A program made the translations under genes and the position numbers. 64,000 nt of DNA from Bacteroidota bacterium (lineage in GTDB: Bacteria; Bacteroidota; Bacteroidia; Flavobacteriales_D; Crocinitomicaceae), in the NCBI GenBank assembly GCA_024280295.1, contig JAJRQK010000019.1, positions 40,714-104,713 on the forward strand. Direction: 5' to 3'. The first letter of the stretch is position 1. Each line of letters opens with the position of its first letter. Shown piece by piece: positions 1-8,228 of this stretch. A model generated the notes under the pieces. The model was not told the DNA's origin and searched no databases. It saw nothing but the letters and a program-made list of their open reading frames with translations.

Positions 1-228
1 CGATCCATTCGCATCCGCAGTTGCTTGTGAAACTGATATTGATCCTTGGTCACTAATTGCTTCTAGGTAAAAGTTTTGACCATTAGCACCTGAAATAGTT
101 CCATTTACCGTAAAGTTATCAGTTGCAACTTCATCTGTTGTTTCGTCAGTTTCATCTAAAGTTGGCTGATCATCTCCGCAAGAAGTTAGTAAAGCTGAGA
201 TAAATAGAAATCCAAAAAAGTGTTTCAT
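1..228 (-). CDS. Lipoprotein, N-terminal part only (DUF4369-like domain)
   Basis: This is the 5' part (76 codons) of a gene that runs off the left edge of the window. The product starts MKHFFGFLF and has a lipobox LLTSC, with Cys17 as the probable lipidated residue. An acidic Asp/Glu/Thr linker follows, then FTVNGTISGANGQNFYLEA. That last stretch resembles the DUF4369 domain found at the N-terminus of Bacteroidota TlpA/thioredoxin-like lipoproteins. The start codon overlaps the gatB stop (TAATG), so it is the last visible gene of the operon. The C-terminal domain is outside the window, so the thioredoxin assignment is inference. Confidence 0.7.
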   Translation of the reverse strand, partial: MKHFFGFLFISALLTSCGDDQPTLDETDETTDEVATDNFTVNGTISGANGQNFYLEAISDQGSISVSQATADANGS

Positions 229-1697
229 TATTTTTTGTCTAAAGTTTGGCGTAATAGCTGATTTGCTGCTTTTGGGTCTGCTTTCCCTCTTGAAGTTTTC
301 ATGAGTTGTCCCATTAAAAAGCCCATTAATTGTTTTTCACCGTTAGTATAACGTTCAATTTCCTCTGGGTGTTGCCTTATTACTTCCTCAATAAATGCTA
401 AAATAGAGTCTTCGTTGGAATCCTGAATAAGATTCATTGATTGAGCATGTTTAAGAGGAGATTTACTTTGATCTTCCAGCATTGCAGGGAATACTTTCTG
501 AGACGCAACAGTTGATGAAATCTTACCGTCGTCTATTATTTTAATAAGCTCGGAAATTGATTTTGCTGAAATAGGAAACTGACCAATTTCTAACCCGTTT
601 AGATTCATAAACGACTTAATTCCTCCCATGAGCCAGTTTGCAGCACCTTTATGGTTCGAGGTATGTGAAATGATTTCTTCGTAATAAAGTGCTAAGTCCT
701 TACTGTCAGTTATGTTGTAGGCATCGTAATCCGATAATCCCAATTCGTTCGTGTATTTTAAGAAGAGATCTCTTGGTAAAGATGGCATGGTAGCCTTCAC
801 GCGATCAATAAAATCTTGCTTCACCGTTATTGGTTGAAGATCAGGTTCTGGAAAAAAACGATAATCGTTTGCTGCTTCTTTCGAACGCATCGAAATTGTT
901 CGATTATTTGGGCCATCAAATGACCGAGTTTCTTGTGAAATTGTTTCTCCGTCTTCAATTGCAAGAATTTGGCGTTCTATTTCAAATTCAATTGCTTTTT
1001 GAACATGTCGCATGGAGTTCATGTTCTTCACCTCAACTTTAGTCCCAAATTCAGGAGCATCAATTAAACGAACGGAAATATTGGCATCACAGCGAAGTGA
1101 ACCTTCCTCCATATTTCCATCACAAATATCTAAATAACGCACTAGTTTTCGAACTTCAATTAGATAGGCATGAGCATCTTCAGACGAACGCAAATCAGGT
1201 TCTGATACAATTTCCAAGAGAGGAACTCCCGCACGATTAATATCAACCAAAGTATCGTATAGATCCATGTCGTGCATGCTCTTTCCAGCATCTTCCTCCA
1301 TGTGAATACGAGTTAATTTTATTTCCTTCTCAATACCCTCAGCATTCTTAATGATAATGCGTCCGTTTGTACAGATAGGAGTTTTATCCTGAGTTATTTG
1401 ATATCCTTTCGGCAAATCAGGGTAGAAGTAATTTTTACGTGCAAAATATTGTTCTGAAGCTATATCCGATTCACATGCAATACCAAGTTTAACCGCAAAT
1501 TCAATCGTTTTCTTATTCATAAAGGGCAAAGTACCCGGATGTCCGAGTGAAATTGCACTCACATTACTGTTTGGTACAGCACCAAATTCGTTAACGTCAT
1601 TTGAATAGGCTTTGGACTTCGTCAACATTTGCGTGTGGACTTCAAGTCCGATCACGGCTTCGTATTTAGCTCTAATTTCAGGTGTCATTGAGGACAT
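228..1697 (-). CDS. gatB: Aspartyl/glutamyl-tRNA amidotransferase subunit B
   Basis: GatB is the tRNA-binding kinase/transamidase subunit of GatCAB, which converts Glu-tRNA(Gln) and/or Asp-tRNA(Asn) to the amidated forms in the cytoplasm. At 489 aa it has the usual family length. Visible hallmarks are IGLEVHTQM near the N-terminus, the PDLPKGYQ segment, MEEGSLRCDANIS in the catalytic domain, and a C-terminal YqeY-like helical domain (GKISSTVASQKVFPAML, then the tail SRGKADPKAANQLLRQ). It starts 3 nt after the pnp stop, so it is cotranscribed. An ATG three codons further in could also be the start. gatA and gatC are not in the window. Confidence 0.97.
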   Translation of the reverse strand: MSSMTPEIRAKYEAVIGLEVHTQMLTKSKAYSNDVNEFGAVPNSNVSAISLGHPGTLPFMNKKTIEFAVKLGIACESDIASEQYFARKNYFYPDLPKGYQITQDKTPICTNGRIIIKNAEGIEKEIKLTRIHMEEDAGKSMHDMDLYDTLVDINRAGVPLLEIVSEPDLRSSEDAHAYLIEVRKLVRYLDICDGNMEEGSLRCDANISVRLIDAPEFGTKVEVKNMNSMRHVQKAIEFEIERQILAIEDGETISQETRSFDGPNNRTISMRSKEAANDYRFFPEPDLQPITVKQDFIDRVKATMPSLPRDLFLKYTNELGLSDYDAYNITDSKDLALYYEEIISHTSNHKGAANWLMGGIKSFMNLNGLEIGQFPISAKSISELIKIIDDGKISSTVASQKVFPAMLEDQSKSPLKHAQSMNLIQDSNEDSILAFIEEVIRQHPEEIERYTNGEKQLMGFLMGQLMKTSRGKADPKAANQLLRQTLDKK

Positions 1698-1700
1698 TTT

Positions 1701-2513
1701 CTAAACTCTTGCAATCAATTCTTTCATGATCAACGTCATTTTAGGCTCGGCTTTAGTAGCTACAGCGATGACATCTTCCACACTTACTTCTTCAATTTTA
1801 CCAGGCACTCCAAGGTCAGTAATAATTGAAATCGCGAAACAAGGAATACTCATGTGACGTGCAACAATTACTTCTGGTACAGTTGACATTCCAACAGCAT
1901 CAGCCCCAATAGCACGAACGTAAGAATATTCGGCTGGTGTCTCCAAAGTCGGTCCAGTTAATCCAGCATAGGTTCCAGTAACAACACGGATGTTGTTTTC
2001 TGCTGCAATTTCTTTAGCTAATGCGATCATTTCATGGCTGTAAGGTTGACTCATATCAGGGAATCGTGGTCCTAGTTCGTCGATGTTCTTTCCAATAAGC
2101 GGATGCGCAGGAAAAAGGTTAATGTGATCATCTTGAATCATCAATTCACCAATCTCAAAATCTGGATTGACTCCTCCAGAAGCATTACTAACGAATAATT
2201 TTTCAATTCCGAGTAATTTCATTACACGAACAGGAAATGTACATTCTTTTAATGTGTAGCCTTCGTAAAAGTGAAATCTGCCTTGCATTGCAATTACGTG
2301 TTTTCCACCAAGTTCTCCAAATATGAGTTTTCCAGAATGACTTTGTACGGTAGAAACTGGGAAGTTTGGAATATCTCCATAAGGGATTTCATCAATAATA
2401 TTGATTTCATTTACCAAACCACCTAATCCTGTTCCGAGAATAATTCCGATTGATGGTTGAACGTTTGTACGTGTTTTGATGTAGTCGTGTGATTCTTTAA
2501 ACTTTTCTAACAT
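1701..2513 (-). CDS. punA: Purine nucleoside phosphorylase (PNP family 1, inosine/guanosine type)
   Basis: This enzyme phosphorolyses inosine and guanosine to base plus ribose-1-phosphate in purine salvage. The 270-aa length is typical of trimeric PNPs. Motifs seen are the phosphate loop GIILGTGLGG, the HSG phosphate contact, GRFHFYEGY, SNASGGVNPDFEIGE and the nucleoside-binding TYAGLTGPTLETPAEY followed by DAVGMSTVPE. The start lies 17 nt inside the 3' end of lpxK, indicating translational coupling. The pairing with lpxK looks like operon convenience rather than a shared pathway. The symbol could equally be given as pnp or deoD-like; the motif set favours the PunA group. Confidence 0.93.
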   Translation of the reverse strand: MLEKFKESHDYIKTRTNVQPSIGIILGTGLGGLVNEINIIDEIPYGDIPNFPVSTVQSHSGKLIFGELGGKHVIAMQGRFHFYEGYTLKECTFPVRVMKLLGIEKLFVSNASGGVNPDFEIGELMIQDDHINLFPAHPLIGKNIDELGPRFPDMSQPYSHEMIALAKEIAAENNIRVVTGTYAGLTGPTLETPAEYSYVRAIGADAVGMSTVPEVIVARHMSIPCFAISIITDLGVPGKIEEVSVEDVIAVATKAEPKMTLIMKELIARV

Positions 2514-3528
2514 ATTGGTCTATGATCTGATTAAATGCTTGTTGATTGTCTATTTTAATTGTAATAGGTTGATAATGCCATGCAAAACTGTCATCCTTCA
2601 CTTCAGAAAAGCTACGCAATCTCATGTAGTCTTTCTCGGTTGTGATGATCACTTTGTTCCGACTAGCAAAACTACCAAATTTTTCATGAATATTGGTGAT
2701 ATCTTTGGATGTAAAATTGTAATGATCTTGAAATCCAATATGAACAACATTTGTCTTCTTTTTCCAATACTCAATAAGCGGAGAAGGATTCCCAATTCCT
2801 GTAACTAGAAGAACATTCTCGATATTATTCTCAACTTTTTCAGAAACAGAGATGAGATCATCATATTTAATCGATGAAAAAAAGATAGGGCAATCACGTG
2901 TATTGATCTTTTTTTTAATCTGGTCAAGTTCTGCTTGACTGGTATTGTCAGGGGTTTTGCTGACCACAATAATATTAGCTCGGCGTTTACCTGATTTCCA
3001 TTCCCTTAGGTTTCCAGTGGGGAGCATAAAGTCGCTTACGAAGAGATCATCAAAGGGAGTAGTTAATATGTTAAGTCCAGCTTTTACAGCACGATGTTGA
3101 AATGCATCATCCAATAAAATCAGTTCGTTTTCAGGGAAATCATGCTGAATTTTCCTTATACCGCCTACACGTTTTTCAGCAACAACTACTTCAATTCGGT
3201 TTATGTAGCGTGATTTATATTGCGTTGGCTCGTCTCCAATATCAGATGGAGTAGAATTTGTCGTAGCAACGATTACCCCTTTACTACTTCTCCCATAGCC
3301 TCGACTAAGTGTGCATAGTTTGATGTTTTGACTTAAGAAATGTTGAATTAAATAATCAATGTGTGGTGTTTTCCCGGTACCTCCAGTAGATAGATTTCCT
3401 ACAACAATTGATTTCTTTGGAATTCTTAAGGTCTTGAATAATCCCCAATCATAAAATTTATTCCGTAGGAAAGTAATGACACCATAGATCAATGCCACTG
3501 GGAATAGAATCCAACGGAGCAAAACCAT
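2497..3528 (-). CDS. lpxK: Tetraacyldisaccharide 4'-kinase
   Basis: LpxK phosphorylates the 4' position of the tetraacyldisaccharide-1-phosphate lipid A precursor at the inner membrane. The 343-aa protein begins with a hydrophobic membrane anchor (about residues 1-20). The Walker A segment is GNLSTGGTGKTP, the family-specific DDAFQHR stands at the Walker B position, and GNLREW is also seen. The C-terminus has the usual TTEKDYMRL motif. It begins about 9 nt after DUF4956 and overlaps the next gene by 17 nt. Its presence shows a lipid A-bearing Gram-negative envelope. Confidence 0.96.
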   Translation of the reverse strand: MVLLRWILFPVALIYGVITFLRNKFYDWGLFKTLRIPKKSIVVGNLSTGGTGKTPHIDYLIQHFLSQNIKLCTLSRGYGRSSKGVIVATTNSTPSDIGDEPTQYKSRYINRIEVVVAEKRVGGIRKIQHDFPENELILLDDAFQHRAVKAGLNILTTPFDDLFVSDFMLPTGNLREWKSGKRRANIIVVSKTPDNTSQAELDQIKKKINTRDCPIFFSSIKYDDLISVSEKVENNIENVLLVTGIGNPSPLIEYWKKKTNVVHIGFQDHYNFTSKDITNIHEKFGSFASRNKVIITTEKDYMRLRSFSEVKDDSFAWHYQPITIKIDNQQAFNQIIDQYVRKV

Positions 3529-3537
3529 ATGTGTAAA

Positions 3538-4197
3538 TCAAGAACTAAATTCCGTGAAATTTTGGCTATCAGTAAAGAAATAAATCCTTACTTGTGCAGT
3601 ATCGTCTAAGAAGTTGATTTTACCAATTTCAAAGCGACTAATGTTAAGACCAGTACGTTTTTGAAGATCATTCATCATTTCTTCGTGGCGTTCGGGCACA
3701 ATCAGATCAATTTTCTCGTAAACAATCGTTTTTCTTGTTTCATGGCGAATCAACCATACTCGTTCAAGACCAAAGGTTAACAGAACAACGGTCAAATTGA
3801 TGATCATCATTTCCGTAATACTAATCTTATTTGATGCAAGAGAATTCACAACACTAATTCCAATGACAAGGAAAAGATAGGTCATTTCCTTAATCTGTAT
3901 AGCATCCGTTCGGTATCGAATAATCCCGAAAATGGCAAACAGTCCAAGTCCCATTCCAGTATCAATATCTAGTTTCTTTAATCCAAAACAGAGGAAGAAA
4001 GTTATCGTGCCAATGAGGAAGTAGGTGAATAAATAGTCTTTTCGTTTCGCAATTGGGTAATAGAGCATGCGAATAATGATTGTCAGAAACACAAAATTAA
4101 TAACTAGTCGAACGAGGAGTTTATAGACATCTTCATCAAACCAAGTGAGATTTAATAATTGTTCGAGAGAATCAGGGTTGGCAGAACTAAGCAGCAT
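3538..4197 (-). CDS. DUF4956 membrane protein, partner of the VTC-like gene
   Basis: This is a 219-aa integral membrane protein with about four hydrophobic segments between residues 29 and 145 and a soluble C-terminal domain (about 150-219). GLGLFAIFGIIRYRTDAIQ between transmembrane segments and the hydrophilic tail match the DUF4956 family as I know it. It overlaps the upstream polyP-polymerase-domain gene by 11 nt. DUF4956 genes are commonly next to VTC-domain genes in bacteria, so a joint membrane process is inferred. The biochemical function is not known. Confidence 0.85.
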   Translation of the reverse strand: MLLSSANPDSLEQLLNLTWFDEDVYKLLVRLVINFVFLTIIIRMLYYPIAKRKDYLFTYFLIGTITFFLCFGLKKLDIDTGMGLGLFAIFGIIRYRTDAIQIKEMTYLFLVIGISVVNSLASNKISITEMMIINLTVVLLTFGLERVWLIRHETRKTIVYEKIDLIVPERHEEMMNDLQKRTGLNISRFEIGKINFLDDTAQVRIYFFTDSQNFTEFSS

Positions 4198-4951
4198 TTG
4201 TTTTTATTTTAGCGATTTGCAATAATTTCTTTTTAAATCTATTGTATTTAACTGTTGGATCGAGTTGTATAATCCCGATACAGTATTTACTTAAACGGAG
4301 TGGTCGAATTTTACGATTCTTCATCAATTGAAAAAAAGGAGAGGTCCGTGTCACCTTCGATTGCTTCAACTCTGCGATAACAAGATAGTCCATAGTGACT
4401 TTCTTACCGTTCCAGCTAAAATTGAGATCGAGATCAATTGTCAACCGCTCGTTGATATCATGTCCAACTAAAGTGATTCGTTTGTAATTATTAGTGAGAG
4501 TTGCAACTAGGCTTCCGAAATCATCAAAATGTACAGAATCATTCACGAAGTCAATGTGATCCTTTGGCATATTCATATAAAGTTCGTCCGAAGGGATTCT
4601 CATCTTATTAGTTCGACCTTTATATTTATGCTTCACTTCAAGAAAAGAAATATCAGAGTCCAAATATTTCCGATATCGAACCTTCATTCGATTTAGTCTT
4701 TTCCGTTGATGCTCGTTGAAAAAAAGTAGATCTTCACTATCGTAGTATAGGCTCTCGTAAGCACTTATAGTTTTACCATCAATGGCAAGGGCCTTGTAAT
4801 GTTTACTAAGTTCAGGTAGAAGTTCAATAAATTGTTCTTTAGAAAAGATGAACTTAGTATCCACACGGTCCATCAACTTTACATTGTCCATATCGTTAAG
4901 TCCGATTTTCTCGAAATTAGCTAAGATAGTATCAATGGATTTTGCTGACAT
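4187..4951 (-). CDS. VTC/polyphosphate polymerase domain protein
   Basis: This 254-aa protein resembles the catalytic VTC domain (triphosphate tunnel fold) that makes polyphosphate in yeast Vtc4. Seen in order are DTKFIF near residue 31, the basic strand KVRYRKYL, the acidic/basic strand EVKHKYKGR, RLTIDLDL and ELKQSK close to the C-terminus, as expected for alternating charged residues lining the tunnel. There is no SPX domain. It is the first gene of the operon and lies right behind a TAACTTTG promoter element. Polymerase activity has not been proved for this bacterial subgroup; another triphosphate-tunnel role is possible. Confidence 0.85.
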   Translation of the reverse strand: MSAKSIDTILANFEKIGLNDMDNVKLMDRVDTKFIFSKEQFIELLPELSKHYKALAIDGKTISAYESLYYDSEDLLFFNEHQRKRLNRMKVRYRKYLDSDISFLEVKHKYKGRTNKMRIPSDELYMNMPKDHIDFVNDSVHFDDFGSLVATLTNNYKRITLVGHDINERLTIDLDLNFSWNGKKVTMDYLVIAELKQSKVTRTSPFFQLMKNRKIRPLRLSKYCIGIIQLDPTVKYNRFKKKLLQIAKIKTNAA

Positions 4952-4956
4952 TCAAT

Positions 4957-4964
4957 CAAAGTTA
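4957..4964 (-). promoter_or_regulatory. -7 promoter element TAACTTTG for the VTC-lpxK-gatB operon
   Basis: TAACTTTG on the minus strand matches the Bacteroidota -7 consensus TAnnTTTG. Its last base is only 5 nt from the ATG at 4951, so transcription would begin at or next to the start codon. No clear -33 TTG is seen at the ideal distance. Confidence 0.5.
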
Positions 4965-5060
4965 TCAATCTTATTGAAACCCTTGTGACGGATGATTAAC
5001 TTTTTAGATCTTAGGTTGAATATAAATGCGTATTCCTAATAATTGAACAGTTCTAAACGA

Positions 5061-6209
5061 TTAGTTATCAATGAGTCCTAGGCAAATTTTCATTCGGATA
5101 ATTCGTTTTGATGCAATGTCAACTTGTTTTTTGAAATTAGCATCAGAGATGTATTTTGCCAGAATCTCTCTGTGAGCTTTCTCTGTATCTTTTGGCATGA
5201 GAAGAATATCACACCCAGCAGCAATTGCTTTTATAGTAGAGTTAGGAACTTTGACAACACCCCCCATGCCCATTGCATCTGTGACGACTAAGCCTTTAAA
5301 CCTTAGACTGTCGCGCAATAATTCTTTGATTATTACCTTTGAAAGAGTAGAGGGGGTTCCATTAGTCCCGAAAATCGGATTGTTTTGAACTGCAATATGA
5401 GCTACCATAATTGATAGCACACCACTCTCGATCAATTCTGGATAGTATTGAATTTCTTTAAGTTCTCCGTCTATTACTTGAAGTGATTTATGTGTGTCAC
5501 CAGATACCAAACCATGTCCAGGGAAATGTTTCGCAGTTGCAATAATATTTTGTTTTTGAGATTGCTCGATGAATGCCTTTGAGAACGGAATGATATTCTT
5601 AGGATCGGTACCAAAACCTCTATAGCCAACAGTTTTATTTGGAGATAAATCTACTACGGGTGAGAAATTATAGTTTATTCCGATGTCATTCAAATCATTT
5701 GAAATTGTCTCCGAAATTTGTCGCGCTTCTTCAATTGTTTTTATTTTATTTGCACGAGTGACGGACGTTGATCCTAGAATTTTTCGATTCACCAATGATG
5801 GTTCCGCATCAGCTGAGTATAAAAATGGTAAATTTCCGAGTTCAACATTCATCTGCTCATATTCGATAACCCAATCCTTAAATTGCTGCTTTGTGCCGTT
5901 CAATAGAATCATCCCTCCGATGTAGTGATTTTCAATTAAGAATTGAATTCGTTTCTCAGATTTACCCAATCTTCCTGCCGCTGGCATCAAGAGTTGTGCA
6001 ACGATGTCCCGATCTTCCATTGTTTTGAACACACTGTCAACTTTTTCTTGCAGTCCTCTGTGCTTAGTTAAATAAGCGTCTAAGTTAATCGGGGGCTCTG
6101 GTTTCGATTCCACCAAATCTTTCCAATAATTTAATTTTGTGGAATCATCATCTTGGGCACAAGAGGTGAAAATGAAAAGTGATAGTGAAATAAGAAGACG
6201 AAAATTCAT
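5061..6209 (-). CDS. GH3-family beta-N-acetylhexosaminidase-like lipoprotein
   Basis: This 382-aa protein is exported: FIFTSC is a lipobox with Cys17. The rest is a GH3 N-terminal TIM barrel. It carries KHFPGHG at 227-233, followed by GDTH (Asp238/His240), which is the Asp-His dyad specific to NagZ-type N-acetylglucosaminidases. The nucleophile motif is VTDAMGM (Asp311). It probably trims beta-GlcNAc from peptidoglycan fragments or chitin-type oligomers on the outer face of a membrane. It is monocistronic and diverges from radC. A second GH3 protein with an extra domain is encoded at 12067. Confidence 0.88.
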   Translation of the reverse strand: MNFRLLISLSLFIFTSCAQDDDSTKLNYWKDLVESKPEPPINLDAYLTKHRGLQEKVDSVFKTMEDRDIVAQLLMPAAGRLGKSEKRIQFLIENHYIGGMILLNGTKQQFKDWVIEYEQMNVELGNLPFLYSADAEPSLVNRKILGSTSVTRANKIKTIEEARQISETISNDLNDIGINYNFSPVVDLSPNKTVGYRGFGTDPKNIIPFSKAFIEQSQKQNIIATAKHFPGHGLVSGDTHKSLQVIDGELKEIQYYPELIESGVLSIMVAHIAVQNNPIFGTNGTPSTLSKVIIKELLRDSLRFKGLVVTDAMGMGGVVKVPNSTIKAIAAGCDILLMPKDTEKAHREILAKYISDANFKKQVDIASKRIIRMKICLGLIDN

Positions 6210-6276
6210 GTAAATGATACTTTAGGTAAAAATAATAGGTCTATGTACTCAAACGAATCGTTGAACCTACACTTGT

Positions 6277-6317
6277 CCACAAAATCAGTGTCAATAACTA
6301 TACCATCTGATTTGTGG
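6277..6317. repeat. Imperfect inverted repeat in the GH3/radC divergent region
   Basis: CCACAAAATCAG (6277-6288) and CTGATTTGTGG (6307-6317) are inverted copies differing by one extra A, separated by 18 nt. The repeat lies between the two divergent start codons, upstream of radC. It could be a protein-binding site or a hairpin; nothing links it to a known regulator. Confidence 0.35.
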
Positions 6318-6390
6318 AATCAAAATGAATTGACTAACTTAATCTTAAATTCGATTGTTTTCGGAGTTCATAAACCAAATACCTAACCTA

Positions 6391-7077
6391 ATGTCAACAA
6401 TCAAATCCTGGGCAGCAGAAGATCGTCCGAGAGAAAAACTACTTCAAAAAGGAAGATCCGCAATTACCGATGTCGAATTTCTGGCAATTTTAATTGGTTC
6501 TGGACCTCGTGGAACTAGTGCTGTTGAGCTGGCAAGAGAAATACTGCATGACTCCGATAATGATCTTGCGATTCTATCCAAACGGTCTATACTCTATTTT
6601 CAAAAATTTCGTGGAATCGGAGAAGCAAAGGCAATTACAATTTTTTCAGCTTTAGAACTTGGTCGTCGCCGTGCACCGTTACTTAAAAAAGAGGTGAATC
6701 AAGTTAAATCGTCGCAAGAATCATATAATCGACTTTATCCAAGCTTTGCAGATTTGGATCATGAACAGTTTTATGCGATGTATTTGAATCGTGCAAATGA
6801 AGTAATTTCAATTCAGCAAATCTCTAAAGGAGGTAGATCTGGAACAGTAGTTGATGGAAAAGTAATATTCGAAAAAGCGTTAGAGTTGAAGGCAACTGCG
6901 CTAATTATTGCACACAATCATCCAAGTGGTCAATTGCAACCTAGTAAAGCTGATATTAATTTAACCAATTCTCTGGTGAAGTTTGGTGGATTGATAGACA
7001 TGCAAATTTTGGACCATCTTATTATTACTGACGATAATTACTTTAGCTTTGCGGATGAGGGAATATTGCAAAATTAG
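6391..7077 (+). CDS. radC: RadC family protein (JAB/MPN domain)
   Basis: The track ORF starts at a TTG (6355), but ATG 6391 gives the family-typical N-terminus MSTIKSWAAEDRPREKLL, so I use it (228 aa). Residues about 1-90 form the helix-hairpin-helix-like region (RGIGEAKAITI). The rest is a JAMM-type metal site: EKALELKATALIIAHNHPSG followed by QPSKAD. RadC proteins were named for DNA repair, but their actual activity is unresolved. A TAAATTCG element at 6346-6353 may be the promoter. The next gene, wecB, begins 3 nt after the stop. Confidence 0.93.
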   Translation: MSTIKSWAAEDRPREKLLQKGRSAITDVEFLAILIGSGPRGTSAVELAREILHDSDNDLAILSKRSILYFQKFRGIGEAKAITIFSALELGRRRAPLLKKEVNQVKSSQESYNRLYPSFADLDHEQFYAMYLNRANEVISIQQISKGGRSGTVVDGKVIFEKALELKATALIIAHNHPSGQLQPSKADINLTNSLVKFGGLIDMQILDHLIITDDNYFSFADEGILQN

Positions 7078-7079
7078 TC

Positions 7080-8228
7080 ATGAAGAAAATCGTTACAATT
7101 ATTGGTGCACGACCGCAAATCATTAAATCTTCTGCCATAAGTAGAGCGATTCAATCAGATTTCAAAGAAGAGTTAAATGAAGTGATTGTTCATACTGGGC
7201 AGCATTACGATGAAAATATGTCTAAAGTGTTCTTTGAAGAGATGAATATTCCAACACCTAACTACAATCTTCAAGTTGGAAGCGGTTCTCATGGATCTCA
7301 AACGGCAAAAATGATTGAGGGGCTTGAGGCAATATTTCTTAGTGAAAAACCCGATGGAGTTGTTGTTTATGGCGATACTAATTCGACAATTGCAGGCGCA
7401 CTCGCTGCTGCAAAAATTCATATTCCTGTTATTCACATTGAAGCAGGACTCAGAAGTTTCAACAAATCAATGCCTGAGGAGTTGAACCGAATTTCGTGCG
7501 ATCACATGTCAACACTACTATTCACTCCTACTAAAACGGGAATTGAAAATTTACAGCGAGAAGGGTTTAGCCTGGAGCATTCTTCAGTAGCAACCATTGA
7601 TTCTCCAAATGTTTACCATTGTGGAGATATCATGTATGACAATAGTCTTCACTTCGCAAAAGTGGCTAACAATTTTCAAACGGTAATGGAAGCCGAAAAA
7701 CTGTCTGAAAATGGATTCATACTAATGACTGTTCATCGTGATTCAAACACAGACATAGCCGAAAATATGGAAGCAATATTTACCTCAGTGGATGAGCTTT
7801 CAAAAAAGTATCAAATTGAGTTTGTACTACCGCTTCATCCTCGAACTAAAAGTAAGCTGAAATCACAATTGAGTGACTCAACTTATGATCAAGTAATAGA
7901 AAATGAACGAATAAAGATCATTGATCCTGTTGGGTTTATGGATATTATCACATTAGAAAGGAATGCTCGAATGCTTGTTACAGATAGTGGTGGACTTCAA
8001 AAAGAATCCTTCTTCTTCGAGAAGCCTTGTGTCATCTTACGAGAACAAACCGAGTGGATTGAAATCGTAAATAATGGCAATGCAATTTTGACTGGCGCAA
8101 ATGCCGGAAGAATAATGAGTGCTTTTAGTACATTATTTGAACAAGATAATTTTACATATCCTAGCTATTATGGTGATGGTAATGCCGCGAAATTTATTTG
8201 TCAAAAAATAGTTGATGAAATAGAGTAA
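7080..8228 (+). CDS. wecB: UDP-N-acetylglucosamine 2-epimerase (non-hydrolysing)
   Basis: This enzyme interconverts UDP-GlcNAc and UDP-ManNAc for surface polysaccharide synthesis. The length (382 aa) is typical. Motifs seen are GARPQIIK at the N-terminus, HTGQHYD, YGDTNSTIAGALAAAK, HIEAGLRSFNKSMPEE and the UDP-binding TDSGGLQKE. The gene lies between radC and a polysaccharide deacetylase with almost no spacing, so it belongs to a five-gene operon ending at 10655. The presence of a deacetylase suggests the ManNAc-derived sugar enters a glycan that is modified later. Confidence 0.95.
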   Translation: MKKIVTIIGARPQIIKSSAISRAIQSDFKEELNEVIVHTGQHYDENMSKVFFEEMNIPTPNYNLQVGSGSHGSQTAKMIEGLEAIFLSEKPDGVVVYGDTNSTIAGALAAAKIHIPVIHIEAGLRSFNKSMPEELNRISCDHMSTLLFTPTKTGIENLQREGFSLEHSSVATIDSPNVYHCGDIMYDNSLHFAKVANNFQTVMEAEKLSENGFILMTVHRDSNTDIAENMEAIFTSVDELSKKYQIEFVLPLHPRTKSKLKSQLSDSTYDQVIENERIKIIDPVGFMDIITLERNARMLVTDSGGLQKESFFFEKPCVILREQTEWIEIVNNGNAILTGANAGRIMSAFSTLFEQDNFTYPSYYGDGNAAKFICQKIVDEIE

